Translations under genes and position numbers: made by a program
The notes under the pieces: model-generated
Databases searched by the model: none
What the model was told of the DNA's origin: nothing
What the model saw: the letters and a program-made list of their open reading frames with translations, nothing else
Shown here: positions 1 through 8,082 of the stretch, in pieces
Layout of the letters: each line of letters starts with the position of its first letter
How positions within the stretch are numbered: the stretch's first letter is position 1
Assembly (NCBI GenBank): GCA_902799245.1
Contig: CADBZY010000002.1
Span: 1-64,000 of the forward strand
Source of the DNA: an uncultured Ruminococcus sp.
GTDB taxonomy: Bacteria; Bacillota; Clostridia; Oscillospirales; Acutalibacteraceae
Direction: 5' to 3'
Length of the DNA stretch: 64,000 nucleotides

Positions 1-78
1 ATTCTCGACAGGTATGAATTGCCCCATCCCATTCACAATGCCGGTGATTACAAGATCATGTACCGTGCACCCTTTTAA
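1..78 (+). CDS. C-terminal end of a protein starting outside the window
   Basis: Frame 1 is open from the first base and ends at TAA 76-78, giving the last 25 residues of a protein (ending KIMYRAPF). It is too short to assign to a family. A terminator-like hairpin follows 15 bases later, which fits a gene end. It could also be chance, since only 25 codons are visible. Confidence 0.35.
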   Translation: MLDRYELPHPIHNAGDYKIMYRAPF

Positions 79-92
79 TTGACAGGCTTTTG

Positions 93-149
93 CCCACGAC
101 GGAGGATAGGGCTACGCTGGGAAGCGACCTGAGCGCCTCGTGGGTTTTT
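93..149 (+). terminator. Probable intrinsic terminator
   Basis: CCCACGA at 93-99 pairs with TCGTGGG at 138-144, followed directly by five T. The 38-base loop can fold further. It follows the partial gene ending at 78. The long loop makes it less certain than the other terminators here. Confidence 0.4.
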
Positions 150-150
150 G

Positions 151-296
151 CCGGGAGCTTCTGCTCTCTTTTTCTGAAACTGACATTTCCTTCCGGTTGT
201 GTCAGTTTCTTTTTTTCGCCCTTGACATTTTACTTTGTCTCTCACTGACAATATACGTTCACTTCTGGACGACAAAATACCCGGGCGCTGACACTT
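151..296. repeat. Dispersed repeat copy A with spaced TGACA motifs
   Basis: This block shares three segments in the same order with 28869-28939: CCGGGAGCTTCTGCT, CTTGACATTTTACT, and an edge of about 34 bases that ends in ACACTT. Copy A is longer (146 versus 71 bases) and carries TGACA at 181, 223, 246 and 289 plus inverted TGTCA at 200. Spacings near 21 or 42 bases put many motifs on one face of the helix, as in arrays of transposase-binding sites at the ends of some insertion sequences. No transposase gene is present. Calling it a mobile-element end is an inference. I see no gene between 79 and 339. Confidence 0.55.
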
Positions 297-339
297 ACGT
301 TAAATGTTCCATCAAAAGACCATACGGTTCACAAAAATA

Positions 340-387
340 ACCCGATCTATTACAGAAACGATCAAACCGTCAAGTAAAAGATCGGGT
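340..387. terminator. Bidirectional terminator after the DUF445 gene
   Basis: ACCCGATCT at 340-348 pairs perfectly with AGATCGGGT at 379-387. T-rich tracts follow in both directions: GTTTTATTTTG on the plus strand and TATTTTTG on the minus strand. It lies 36 bases beyond the stop of the leftward DUF445 gene and probably ends that operon. Confidence 0.7.
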
Positions 388-423
388 GTTTTATTTTGTA
401 TTGTATTTTTCCGGAGATGGGAA

Positions 424-1320
424 TTATATGAGTAAATTTAATAATCCAAGAATGAATCCAATCAAAGCACCGAGGTTGATAATGGCACCGAGTTCCTTTT
501 TCATCACGTCCTGAACAAGTCCTTCCAGCTCATCTATGGACATATCGTTGATTTTGTCCTCTATCAGTTCTGAAATGTTGATGCTGCTGAGTACACCTTC
601 GACACACTGGTCAACGAGCTTGCGATAAGATTTGATCTCTGTTTCCCTCACCGTTTGTTCGTCAATCTCAAAATGAGACATCAGCTCCAGCCCTGAACCG
701 TTGGCTGCCTCTTCCAGTTTTGTTGCAAGAATAGGCGAAATGTAATCTGCGCCATGCTCGTCAATCATTGTGTCGAGCACTTCTTTTGCCGGTTCCATTA
801 AGGTACTTAATGTGGTGTCATTTACGAACAATCTGAGAAGAGTGTTATTATATCTTTCTTTTACTGTTTCTCCTACAGCAGATAAAACGGTTTCCGTTGC
901 GTTGGAAGAGCGGATTGCGTTTACGACCTGCAGACTGACTGCCTGACAAATAAGAGTCTTTTTTTCTTCAAAAGCAGCACTGTCCATATCAGCAAAGCGA
1001 CATATTTCGTGTTTAATATTGCAAGAGAGTTTAGCAACAGCCACATCTGTTATCTTCTTTTCGGCTTGTTCGGTTAGCAGATGCGTTTTGATATCGTCTT
1101 TTGTAAGGAGGTTCTTTTCAATTACATTGCCGATGGAAGCTGCGAGCCGTGGACGCCCTTTTGGTATTACGCCAGGGTTCAAGGGCAGTCTTCGACCGAA
1201 TACACGAATTTCATGTTTAGGATAAAAAAGCATTTTCACGGCAATCATGTTAGTGAAGTATCCGATTACCGCGCCAATTAACGGACCTGAAAGGATTCTT
1301 ATTATTGGTGCAATATCCAT
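424..1320 (-). CDS. DUF445 family membrane protein (YheB-like)
   Basis: This 298-residue protein has the family layout. A membrane segment at the N-terminus carries the glycine-rich GPLIGAVIGYFTNMIAVKML stretch, a long helical region follows, and a hydrophobic segment closes the C-terminus (about residues 275-298). The motif LPLNPGVIPKGR, typical of DUF445, lies near residue 45. ATG 1320 is preferred because AAGGG lies six bases upstream; the in-frame TTG at 1326 would touch that site. It is the last gene of the leftward CotH-VTC-DUF4956 run, 24 bases after the DUF4956 gene. The family's molecular function is not established. Bacillus relatives have been linked to spore or membrane biology, but nothing here decides that. 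Confidence 0.8.
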   Translation of the reverse strand: MDIAPIIRILSGPLIGAVIGYFTNMIAVKMLFYPKHEIRVFGRRLPLNPGVIPKGRPRLAASIGNVIEKNLLTKDDIKTHLLTEQAEKKITDVAVAKLSCNIKHEICRFADMDSAAFEEKKTLICQAVSLQVVNAIRSSNATETVLSAVGETVKERYNNTLLRLFVNDTTLSTLMEPAKEVLDTMIDEHGADYISPILATKLEEAANGSGLELMSHFEIDEQTVRETEIKSYRKLVDQCVEGVLSSINISELIEDKINDMSIDELEGLVQDVMKKELGAIINLGALIGFILGLLNLLI

Positions 1321-1344
1321 ATCCAACCCTTCTCTTTCAGTTTG

Positions 1345-2016
1345 TTATACTGTTATTTCACCGTCATGCGAGAGAATAGAAGCGGAAGTGACGCCCTCGA
1401 TATTGAGTACTTCGCGTACCAGACGGCTTTCCGCGTCCACCTTGATTTCTATGACCATATCTAAAGAAGATGGTGTGAGATTCTTTGATTTGACCTTGTA
1501 GTTTTCGCTGTACTTAGCAACAGTTTCGAGAATGGCAGTATCGCTGTCAATATCAGTGCTGTTGACCACTAAAATCATCGAAAGCTTTTTCAGCGGGTAC
1601 TTTTGCATTCCAAGTACCACAAGAGAGATCAGCAGTGTCAAAATGACGGCAATAACTGACAATCCCGCTCCACAGATAATGCCTATGCTGATGGACCAGT
1701 AAAGGAATACAAGATCAAGCGGATCTTTGATAGCCGTTCGGAATCTGATGATTGACAACGCGCCAACCATTCCCAGGGAAAGGACAATATTGGATTGGAT
1801 GGTTAAAATAATAGCGGCGGTGATCACTGCCATTGCGATCAACGACAAATTAAAGGTTTGCGCATAAAATGTTTTTCTTGTGACCAGGCGGTAGATAAAA
1901 AAGATATATAGAGAGAGTACGGTGGTGATCGCCAGTCCGATCAGAATCGTTTTGACATCAATGCCACTTGAGAAGCCGTTCAGAAACGAATTTTTAAAAA
2001 TATCTTTGAAAGTCAT
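1345..2016 (-). CDS. DUF4956 membrane protein, partner of a VTC polymerase
   Basis: The 223-residue protein starts at ATG 2016, which has ACAGGAGGAAC just upstream and overlaps the VTC stop codon as ATGA. That arrangement implies translational coupling. Three or four membrane helices lie within about residues 25-140, followed by a soluble alpha/beta C-terminal domain of about 80 residues. The family hallmark VGALSIIRFRTAIKDPLDLV lies between helices near residue 100. DUF4956 genes regularly neighbour VTC-domain genes in bacteria, so this protein probably works with that enzyme at the membrane. Its biochemical role is unknown; moving or anchoring the polyphosphate product is a guess. Confidence 0.85.
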   Translation of the reverse strand: MTFKDIFKNSFLNGFSSGIDVKTILIGLAITTVLSLYIFFIYRLVTRKTFYAQTFNLSLIAMAVITAAIILTIQSNIVLSLGMVGALSIIRFRTAIKDPLDLVFLYWSISIGIICGAGLSVIAVILTLLISLVVLGMQKYPLKKLSMILVVNSTDIDSDTAILETVAKYSENYKVKSKNLTPSSLDMVIEIKVDAESRLVREVLNIEGVTSASILSHDGEITV

Positions 2017-2714
2017 AATGTTCCTCCTGTAGAATATTTTCTGCATAAATAGTATTTTGAGAATGTGGTTTGCTGTAAATCGCCTAACTGTAAGATTTCT
2101 TTGATAAAATCAGGCAATAGATTGTCGTACTTTACCTCCAATAAGTGCCGTCCCTTTGGCATAATAGGTCTTGTCGGAAGGTTGTCGTCAAAGAAATGAG
2201 CAAAATCATTGGACGAGCGAATGTTGCGATCCAAGGTAATGCGAACATTTCCGATTTTGTAAACATAAGGCGTACGGTCATACTCTACAATAACGGCCGG
2301 ACGGAAAAGCTCTGTCTTTTGCAGTACCGAGAATTTGCGTAAAAGAGGGGCTTTATCGTCGATACTCACAAGAGTTCCGCCGCTGATAATGTCTGCATAT
2401 TCCTCCTTTGACAGTAAGCAGGAGATCTTGTATGTTTTGCCTCTTTCTTTGCGCTTACATTCAAGCGAAATACGGCTGTCATCGGCGTTGTAGATGCGAA
2501 TCCGAAATTTTTCCCGGGGATCGGTGCCGCTTTCGTTTCCATGAAAGCAGCGGTTTTCAAAATTATCAAAATACATACTGCGGATGGTATATTGTCCGTT
2601 TGCCGCATGTCGGTCATAGGGGATGACACCTTGCAGGCGATTGCGGATAATGGCCAGATGCGCTTCGCTGCATTGGTACTTCAATTCGTGGCGGAATTTA
2701 CGGTTCTCGTCCAT
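2013..2714 (-). CDS. VTC-domain polyphosphate polymerase
   Basis: This 233-residue cytoplasmic enzyme belongs to the VTC family, which makes polyphosphate from ATP inside a tunnel of basic residues. The expected blocks are present: HELKYQC at the N-terminus, IRSMYFDN, KFRIRIYN, LECKRKERGKTYK, VEYDRTPYVY, RITLDRNI and LLEVKYDN near the C-terminus. ATG 2714 is chosen because GGAGG lies seven bases upstream; ATG 2720 would be one base from it. The start overlaps the end of the CotH gene and the stop overlaps DUF4956, so the three genes are tightly coupled. Family assignment is firm. Polyphosphate as the product, rather than another phosphoanhydride, is inferred from the yeast Vtc4 relative. Confidence 0.88.
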   Translation of the reverse strand: MDENRKFRHELKYQCSEAHLAIIRNRLQGVIPYDRHAANGQYTIRSMYFDNFENRCFHGNESGTDPREKFRIRIYNADDSRISLECKRKERGKTYKISCLLSKEEYADIISGGTLVSIDDKAPLLRKFSVLQKTELFRPAVIVEYDRTPYVYKIGNVRITLDRNIRSSNDFAHFFDDNLPTRPIMPKGRHLLEVKYDNLLPDFIKEILQLGDLQQTTFSKYYLCRKYSTGGTL

Positions 2715-4740
2715 CGTCATACCTCCTTTTTTTTGCCTTTCGTATGTCCGTTATCACAAAGTATAGAATGGCGCATACCATGATGATCAGCCCGCCGGAT
2801 AAAAGGACGGATTCATGCAGCGGATTTGCCTTAATCCGTTCTATGATCGACAGCAATGCCGTTGCTTTTGAACCTGAGTCGCCATATTCCTCCCATTTAG
2901 CGTTGTAATTGACGCTACGCGTTACAGTCTGGTTAGGAACGTACTCATTGCCGTCCGCATCATACCAGCCGATAAATCTGTCATCATTGTTATCGTAAGA
3001 GGGAATTGGCTCCTCCGTCAGAACGTCGCCTTCTCTCACTGTAAAATAATCGGTGTTTTCCGGAGTCGAGAAGCTCACAAAGCAATAGGTTACATCGTCA
3101 ATCCATGCCGAATCGAGAAATTGAATTCTTTGATTCATAAAATCCGATATATAGCTTATGTGCTCATCTAACGTATCAAAATGGTGTTGGCTCTGTCTGC
3201 CCCAAGTAGATGAATCAGTTTTATCGGTATCGCTTACCGTATAGCCGTTGTTGGCCTTTCTCCATCGTCTTTTATCCATGGCAAACGAACTGCTGACAGT
3301 GTTTCTGTATTCCTCAAGTCGGTGATAAAGGAGAGTGTCAAGATCGGATTTGATAACGGATGCATACATTTCTTTCAGTCTGGATTGGAAGATGGGATTG
3401 TCATACAAATACTCAAACCAGTTGTCAGTATTTCTGTACAGCACCGACGGATTGACATTGGAAACCAGCCAGCCGTTGCCGATACTCAAATCGAAATCCC
3501 ATATGGAACAGGCATACACCTGGCTGTCCACCTCATCAGAATCCTTGCAAAAAAAAACGCTGCTCTTGTCTTTATTTGCGAAAAGTTCCTGTATAAGATA
3601 ATATTTCACAAAAGAATCCACATTTATGTTGGATAAATCGCCTTTTGCAAGTTGAGATTCCACCGTATTGAAGTAATCAGACAGATATGTAATCTGCTGA
3701 CGACTTGCATATTTGGGCGAGGAGACCGAAAAGCTTAAACTGTCCGTCCGAAATAAGCTTTCTCTGGCCGCCAGTTTTTCTTCATGGTGTTCGATCTGGA
3801 CAAGATATCCGCCTGTTATGTTTTTGGGATTCTCAGCGATATCATATCCTCTTATCATTTTTCCGTTGTGTTCCTCTTCAAAACTTTGATAAAAGGACAA
3901 CGGGTACGGATTGATGCTTTTTGTCTTTTCTTCCAGATTGGTAATATCAACATGGTTGTTTCCCACGTAGATTTTTTTCGCTAAAAGATACAATCCGTAA
4001 TAAACATTGTCGATATAGAGATCCACATATTCAGCGTCAACCGCAAATGTGACGCCAATCGCCTTTGCCGTATCATATACGAGTTTATTTCTTAGTCCCG
4101 ATTCATCAAAGGAATTAGAAAGCAGCACCCACTCTTTTCCGGCACCCATACCAAGCAAATCGGCTTCTTCCGGTAACGCCAGAGAATAGGATTTTTTTGC
4201 CTGGTCCCAGGTTGAATTGCCGCGCCCGTGAATGGATTGAATCGAACCTGCGTAATTGACGGTTTTGTTCTCTGTGATTAAGGTGGCCAGACCGGTTTTG
4301 GAGATCTCTTTATCGGCGTTTATATTTTCGATTGTGCCGTCAGTAAGATGAATCGACAAAGCGGGAATATGCTCTGCTTTCATAATAATCAGCTTTTCGT
4401 TACATACAGTGATATGAAACGAATTTTTCATTATCATCTCGTATGATCGATTGGGCTCAAATGTCGAAAACTGGCTGTCGGAATCGTAGTATTCGCCGTC
4501 AAGATACAGAGAATAGGCATTGTTATAGACAATGCTCAATGAGTTTGTATCAGCGTACGACGGCAAAAAAGCGTAATAAACACCGTCATCGTAATATAAA
4601 CTGACGCTCTGCGTTATGTGATCCTCAGCCTGCGCAACCAATCGCACTGTATTTACCGCGTCATGCTCTTGCATACAGAAGCATACGATAATAAACAAAA
4701 ATATTGTGGAGAACAATATCGATATTTTTTTCCATTTCAT
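2698..4740 (-). CDS. CotH-type protein kinase, membrane-anchored, extracellular
   Basis: The 680-residue protein has an N-terminal signal anchor (about residues 6-23), a CotH domain and a C-terminal membrane helix (about 650-668) with a basic tail. The kinase glycine-rich motif HGRGNSTWDQAKKSY starts at residue 171, and the metal-binding IWDFDLSIGNG lies near residue 435; both are CotH hallmarks. A short beta-rich module ending in VNYNAKW (about 570-635) resembles an InlB/Listeria-Bacteroides repeat. In Bacillus, CotH phosphorylates spore-coat proteins; in cellulolytic clostridia, CotH domains occur on secreted proteins. Here the kinase faces outward beside EPS genes, so a cell-surface target is likely but unproven. 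GAGGTG precedes the ATG, and the stop lies inside the start of the VTC gene. Confidence 0.88.
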   Translation of the reverse strand: MKWKKISILFSTIFLFIIVCFCMQEHDAVNTVRLVAQAEDHITQSVSLYYDDGVYYAFLPSYADTNSLSIVYNNAYSLYLDGEYYDSDSQFSTFEPNRSYEMIMKNSFHITVCNEKLIIMKAEHIPALSIHLTDGTIENINADKEISKTGLATLITENKTVNYAGSIQSIHGRGNSTWDQAKKSYSLALPEEADLLGMGAGKEWVLLSNSFDESGLRNKLVYDTAKAIGVTFAVDAEYVDLYIDNVYYGLYLLAKKIYVGNNHVDITNLEEKTKSINPYPLSFYQSFEEEHNGKMIRGYDIAENPKNITGGYLVQIEHHEEKLAARESLFRTDSLSFSVSSPKYASRQQITYLSDYFNTVESQLAKGDLSNINVDSFVKYYLIQELFANKDKSSVFFCKDSDEVDSQVYACSIWDFDLSIGNGWLVSNVNPSVLYRNTDNWFEYLYDNPIFQSRLKEMYASVIKSDLDTLLYHRLEEYRNTVSSSFAMDKRRWRKANNGYTVSDTDKTDSSTWGRQSQHHFDTLDEHISYISDFMNQRIQFLDSAWIDDVTYCFVSFSTPENTDYFTVREGDVLTEEPIPSYDNNDDRFIGWYDADGNEYVPNQTVTRSVNYNAKWEEYGDSGSKATALLSIIERIKANPLHESVLLSGGLIIMVCAILYFVITDIRKAKKRRYDDGREP

Positions 4741-4804
4741 TCTTTTCTTTCACCTCATGCTGATAACGCACGATATATAGTTGTCATAATGATGCCAAAA
4801 ATCA

Positions 4805-4865
4805 GAAAAAAGGCCTGTCGATAAACTTCAACAGTTTGTAAATGATGCGAAATAGATCAACAGGC
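4805..4865 (-). terminator. Terminator between the Ig-like gene and cotH-type gene
   Basis: On the minus strand, GCCTGTTGAT (4865-4856) pairs, with one mismatch, with ATCGACAGGC (4822-4813), followed by CTTTTTTC. It lies 18 bases after the stop of the small Ig-like gene, so the Wzz/Ig-like pair and the CotH-VTC-DUF4956 unit may be separate or attenuated transcripts. The loop is long (33 bases). Confidence 0.5.
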
Positions 4866-4882
4866 GAATGTCCTTAACGGCG

Positions 4883-5287
4883 TTATTTATTTTTTTTAGT
4901 TGTAGGGGCGGAAGTATTGTCAGCGTCAGATGTTTCGGAGGTTGTGGTGGTTGGCTTGGTTTTGTAAATCACACGTCTGCTCCGTTCAGTTACATTGTTA
5001 GATGTATCAGTCACAGCGTAAGTCACTGTAGCAAAACCGTCTTTTTCCATTGTAATGCTCTTGATTATCATTCTATCGGTCACATCACCGTCGACAAGGT
5101 CGGAAGCTGAAACACCGGTAAACAATATGCTTGTGTCGTCGCCCTCCGTATATGACAGAATAATGTCGTCAAATGTGATTTCCGGAGGTGTGTCATCCTT
5201 TGCGAGAGCCAAACACACACACACGATAGCCAGCATGAAGCAGATGGTGGAAAGAATGCCAATCAAAATGGTTTTTATTTTGTTCAT
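4883..5287 (-). CDS. Small membrane-anchored protein with one Ig-like domain
   Basis: The 134-residue protein has one N-terminal membrane segment (residues 3-24), a single extracellular beta-sandwich (about 30-110) and a Thr/Ser/Lys-rich tail. The sandwich resembles the Ig-like domains (DUF5011/HYR type) of bacterial surface proteins: it opens with DDTPPEI and carries DLVDGDVT and VTYAVTDTSNN. ATG 5287 is chosen because GGAAGTG lies just upstream; earlier in-frame ATGs lack a good site. It follows the Wzz-like gene by 75 bases. A role as an accessory surface or assembly protein is plausible from context only. Confidence 0.7.
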   Translation of the reverse strand: MNKIKTILIGILSTICFMLAIVCVCLALAKDDTPPEITFDDIILSYTEGDDTSILFTGVSASDLVDGDVTDRMIIKSITMEKDGFATVTYAVTDTSNNVTERSRRVIYKTKPTTTTSETSDADNTSAPTTKKNK

Positions 5288-5362
5288 ATAATCACTTCCA
5301 TACATTTTATGGTTTGGTTTTTCTAATCCCAATGGTTATTTGCCTGGATTGCTATAATGCTT

Positions 5363-7561
5363 TCAGGCGTTTGCCTTCTGTTGTTTTTTCAGGAATTCAT
5401 TTTCAAGCTGAAAAATATAAATGCCGGCTAATACCAAAGAGGATACAAGGATACCAATGATGGCGCCGAACATCACATAATACCGTGTGTAGGAGGGCAT
5501 TGGATTGTGAGGGATGTTTTCTTTCTGAATTATTTTCGAGCCTGAGACTTCGAGGTTATCCGTTATGTAACGCATGGAAACTTCCCGCAGCTTTTTGACA
5601 ATAATCATTGCTTGAAGCGGATCCTCATCGGTGACGCTGATTTCAATGATACGGCTGTTACTCATAAATGACACGTCGATCTTTTCAAGCAGCTCGGAGT
5701 AGGAGATAGAAAGATCCAGCTCTTGTATGACGTCCTCAAGAACGTCACGGGATTTTACAATCAGGGAGCAGTCAGTCAACAGAGTAAAGCTTAACTGCAA
5801 ATCATCCCATGAAGGCTGCGATTCATTGTTTGCCTCAGCCGTGAAGATGATAAGCTTAGTGTTTGAGACATACTTGTGCTTCACGAATTTCTGGGTAAAG
5901 ATATAACCAATCATGCTGCACATCAGAGCTGTCAGTATAACGATGAGGATGTTTTTGAATATATAGCCCAGAATGTCTCTGAGGTTTACCACAATGGTAG
6001 ATGAGTTGGTATTCTGAAGGTCAGCGTGAGTTTTTGATATTTTCTGTGAAGCGCGGCTGACGTCTGTCTTTTTTGTTTTGACTGATTTTTTACTGGTTTT
6101 ACTGAGATTACTGTTATTATCCATTTTATCACTTACCTCATTCGATTTTGATTTTCCGTCCAAGATTCCGGATGTTTCCAAAGACGGAGGGGAAAAACCA
6201 TCGCTGACGGAAACGTTGCTTTGTTCAAACGTTCCGGAAATATCTTGTTTGGCGTCGTTGGATTTTGTGTTGTCCACCGATTTATCAGTTGTGTCTTTGG
6301 GGGATGTGGAGTTATCCGGCAACGGTTCTTCCTCGGGCTCATCAAAATCATCCGCTATGTCCGGAAGAGGTTGTTCCTCGGGTTCATCAAAATCATCCGC
6401 TATGTCCGGAAGAGGTTGTTCCTCGGGTTCATCAAAAAGAGGTTCTTCCTCGGGTTCATCAAAATAATCCGTCATATCCGGCAGAGGTTGTTCTTCGGGT
6501 TCATCAAAATAATCCGCTATGTCCGGCAGCGGTTGTTCCTCAGTTTCATCAAAATCATCCGTTACATCCGGCAGCGGTTGTTCTTCGGGCTCATCAAAAT
6601 CATCCGTCATGTCCGGAAGAGGTTCTTCCTCGGGCTCATCAAAATCATCCGCTATGTCTGGCAACGGTTGTTCCTCGGGTTCATCAAAATCATCCGCTAT
6701 GTCCGGCAGATGTTCTTCCTCGGGCTCATCAAAATCATCCGTCATGTCCGGAAGAGGTTCTTCCTCGGGTTCATCAAAATCATCCGCTATGTCCGGAAGA
6801 GGTTCTTCCTCGGGCTCATCAAAATCATCCGCTATGTCCGGAAGAGGTTGTTCCTCGGGTTCATCAAAATCATCCGTCATGTCCGGCAGCGGTTGTTCTT
6901 CGGGCTCATAAAAATCATCCGCCATGTCCGGAAGAGGTTGTTCTTCGGGTTCACCAATATCATCCGCTATGTCTGGCAACGGTTGTTCCTCGGGTTCATC
7001 AAAATCATCCGCCATGTCCGGCAGCGGTTGTTCTTCGGGCTCATAAAAATCATCCGCCATGTCCGGAAGAGGTTGTTCTTCGGGTTCACCAATATCATCC
7101 GTTATATCCGGAAGAGGTTGTTCCTCGGGTTGATTGTTTAAGGTGCCGTTCAATTCGTAATGGATGACAGGTTTAAAGCTGTCAGGCAGCTCATCGTGCG
7201 GCATTGGTTGTTGAAAAATATTTTTTTCTGAATATGGCAGGTCGAGCGGATTGGCCGGAATTGACGCGGAGTTCTGATTATCGTCGAGCGATGAAGTAAG
7301 TAAGTCATTCACGTCATCATCGCCCTGATGGCCTTCTTCCTGTCCGTCAGTCATTTTAAGGATGTTCTCAAGCGCCATGTTCAGCCATTCCGCATCGTCT
7401 AAATCGCCGGCCATGGCGTTCTCACTTTCGGGTTCTCCGACATGGGGAAGATGCGCTTCGTCATCAACCCGCTGACGGTTGGAAGAGGCAAGGAGATCGG
7501 CTGCGGTCGGACGCTCGAAAGGCGCTTTCCGAATGTGTTCGTTGCCTTTTGTCTCACTCAT
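5363..7561 (-). CDS. Wzz-type polysaccharide chain-length regulator with giant acidic repeat
   Basis: This 732-residue protein has an ordinary Wzz/YveK-like C-terminal part fused to an extraordinary N-terminus. About residues 545-730 hold two membrane helices flanking an extracellular domain: ILIVILTALMCSMIGYIF near 550 and YYVMFGAIIGILVSSLVLAG near 700. A proline typical of Wzz lies before the second helix (HNPMPSYTRYY). Residues 1-145 are acidic and low-complexity. Residues 146-416 are 15-residue tandem repeats of the type EEQPLPDIADDFDEP. Residues 417-540 are Ser/Lys-rich. With this topology the repeat is cytoplasmic, where a tyrosine kinase or polymerase partner would dock. No kinase gene is adjacent. 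Chain-length control of the divergent EPS operon is the likely role. Confidence 0.8.
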   Translation of the reverse strand: MSETKGNEHIRKAPFERPTAADLLASSNRQRVDDEAHLPHVGEPESENAMAGDLDDAEWLNMALENILKMTDGQEEGHQGDDDVNDLLTSSLDDNQNSASIPANPLDLPYSEKNIFQQPMPHDELPDSFKPVIHYELNGTLNNQPEEQPLPDITDDIGEPEEQPLPDMADDFYEPEEQPLPDMADDFDEPEEQPLPDIADDIGEPEEQPLPDMADDFYEPEEQPLPDMTDDFDEPEEQPLPDIADDFDEPEEEPLPDIADDFDEPEEEPLPDMTDDFDEPEEEHLPDIADDFDEPEEQPLPDIADDFDEPEEEPLPDMTDDFDEPEEQPLPDVTDDFDETEEQPLPDIADYFDEPEEQPLPDMTDYFDEPEEEPLFDEPEEQPLPDIADDFDEPEEQPLPDIADDFDEPEEEPLPDNSTSPKDTTDKSVDNTKSNDAKQDISGTFEQSNVSVSDGFSPPSLETSGILDGKSKSNEVSDKMDNNSNLSKTSKKSVKTKKTDVSRASQKISKTHADLQNTNSSTIVVNLRDILGYIFKNILIVILTALMCSMIGYIFTQKFVKHKYVSNTKLIIFTAEANNESQPSWDDLQLSFTLLTDCSLIVKSRDVLEDVIQELDLSISYSELLEKIDVSFMSNSRIIEISVTDEDPLQAMIIVKKLREVSMRYITDNLEVSGSKIIQKENIPHNPMPSYTRYYVMFGAIIGILVSSLVLAGIYIFQLENEFLKKQQKANA
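6314..7126 (-). repeat. 45-bp coding tandem repeat (about 18 units) in the Wzz-like gene
   Basis: Seventeen full 15-codon units, one 9-codon unit and a final 7-codon partial unit run without breaking frame. Units 1-3 and 4-6 form a duplicated triplet (IGEP, FYEP, FDEP endings), so the array grew by block duplication. Only a few positions vary (I/M/V, A/T, Q/E). Every unit carries six or seven acidic residues. The array should be prone to slippage and copy-number change. Confidence 0.95.
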
Positions 7562-7710
7562 ATTGCGACCATACCCCCAAAAAATCTCAAGATTGTGTTT
7601 CAGAAAGATGCTGCATGCTTGTCCGACATGAATTGATCAATGAAAACCATGTTTGTCAGACTGCCGATGTGTATAACCAAACGGAGTCCGTCATGCACTA
7701 TTCAAATGTC

Positions 7711-7739
7711 ATTTTATCATTGTTGAAAAAAAAAATCAA
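7711..7739 (-). promoter_or_regulatory. Candidate sigma-A promoter for the leftward Wzz-CotH run
   Basis: On the minus strand, TTGATT (7739-7734) and TAAAAT (7716-7711) are separated by 17 bases. The leader to the Wzz-like start would be about 145 bases. Between this site and the rightward promoters (7740-7915) I see only AT-rich sequence. Confidence 0.5.
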
Positions 7740-7915
7740 TAAGGTTTCATGGTATATTTTTTTATATCATCAATCTTTGTTTTAAATGCACGAATTTAGA
7801 TTGAGATAAGCAGAAAATTATTACAAAACTACAATGACAATATGATGAATAAAAACACAGGAGATAAATTATTTTGAATTTTTTTCATAAACCGCAAGAA
7901 AATGCTTTGATAATC

Positions 7916-7944
7916 TTGAAAAATTGCCATTCTTTGGTTATAAT
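7916..7944 (+). promoter_or_regulatory. Upstream sigma-A promoter of the EPS operon
   Basis: TTGAAA (7916-7921), a 17-base spacer, then TATAAT (7939-7944). Transcription would start near 7951, about 290 bases before the first gene. The long leader contains a partial repeat (GCTAC...CGTATTG twice, near 7952 and 7990) and a weak ACCG/CGGT stem before six T. It could be an attenuator, but I recognise no known riboswitch. Confidence 0.65.
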
Positions 7945-8053
7945 AGAGACATGCTACAGGCGTATTGGTTGGCAGAAACGGTTTCAGCTACCGTATTGCA
8001 GGCGGTGTTTTTTCAACATCCATCAAACCGATTAAGAAAATCATACGTAGCTA

Positions 8054-8082
8054 TTGACTTTATTACAAAAAGTTGGTATTAT
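8054..8082 (+). promoter_or_regulatory. Second sigma-A promoter of the EPS operon
   Basis: TTGACT (8054-8059), a 17-base spacer, then TATTAT (8077-8082). The start would be near 8089, leaving a leader of about 150 bases. Tandem promoters 138 bases apart allow two regulatory inputs to the operon. Confidence 0.6.

Noticed and set aside
75-275. Minus-strand 66-codon frame, and the similar frame at 28749-28937
   Set aside because: Both arise from the dispersed repeat, share only short matches forced by the DNA repeat, and lack starts with ribosome-binding sites.
6314-7126. CRISPR array
   Set aside because: The periodicity is 45 bp with no unique spacers, the units keep an open protein frame, and no cas genes are near. 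The 33-bp repeats at 55355-55519 fail for the same reason.
6221-7167. Two long plus-strand reading frames of about 300 codons across the Wzz-like gene
   Set aside because: They are mirror frames of the 45-bp repeat, open only because one unit without stops is repeated. The minus-strand frame has the Wzz domain, a start and an operon context.
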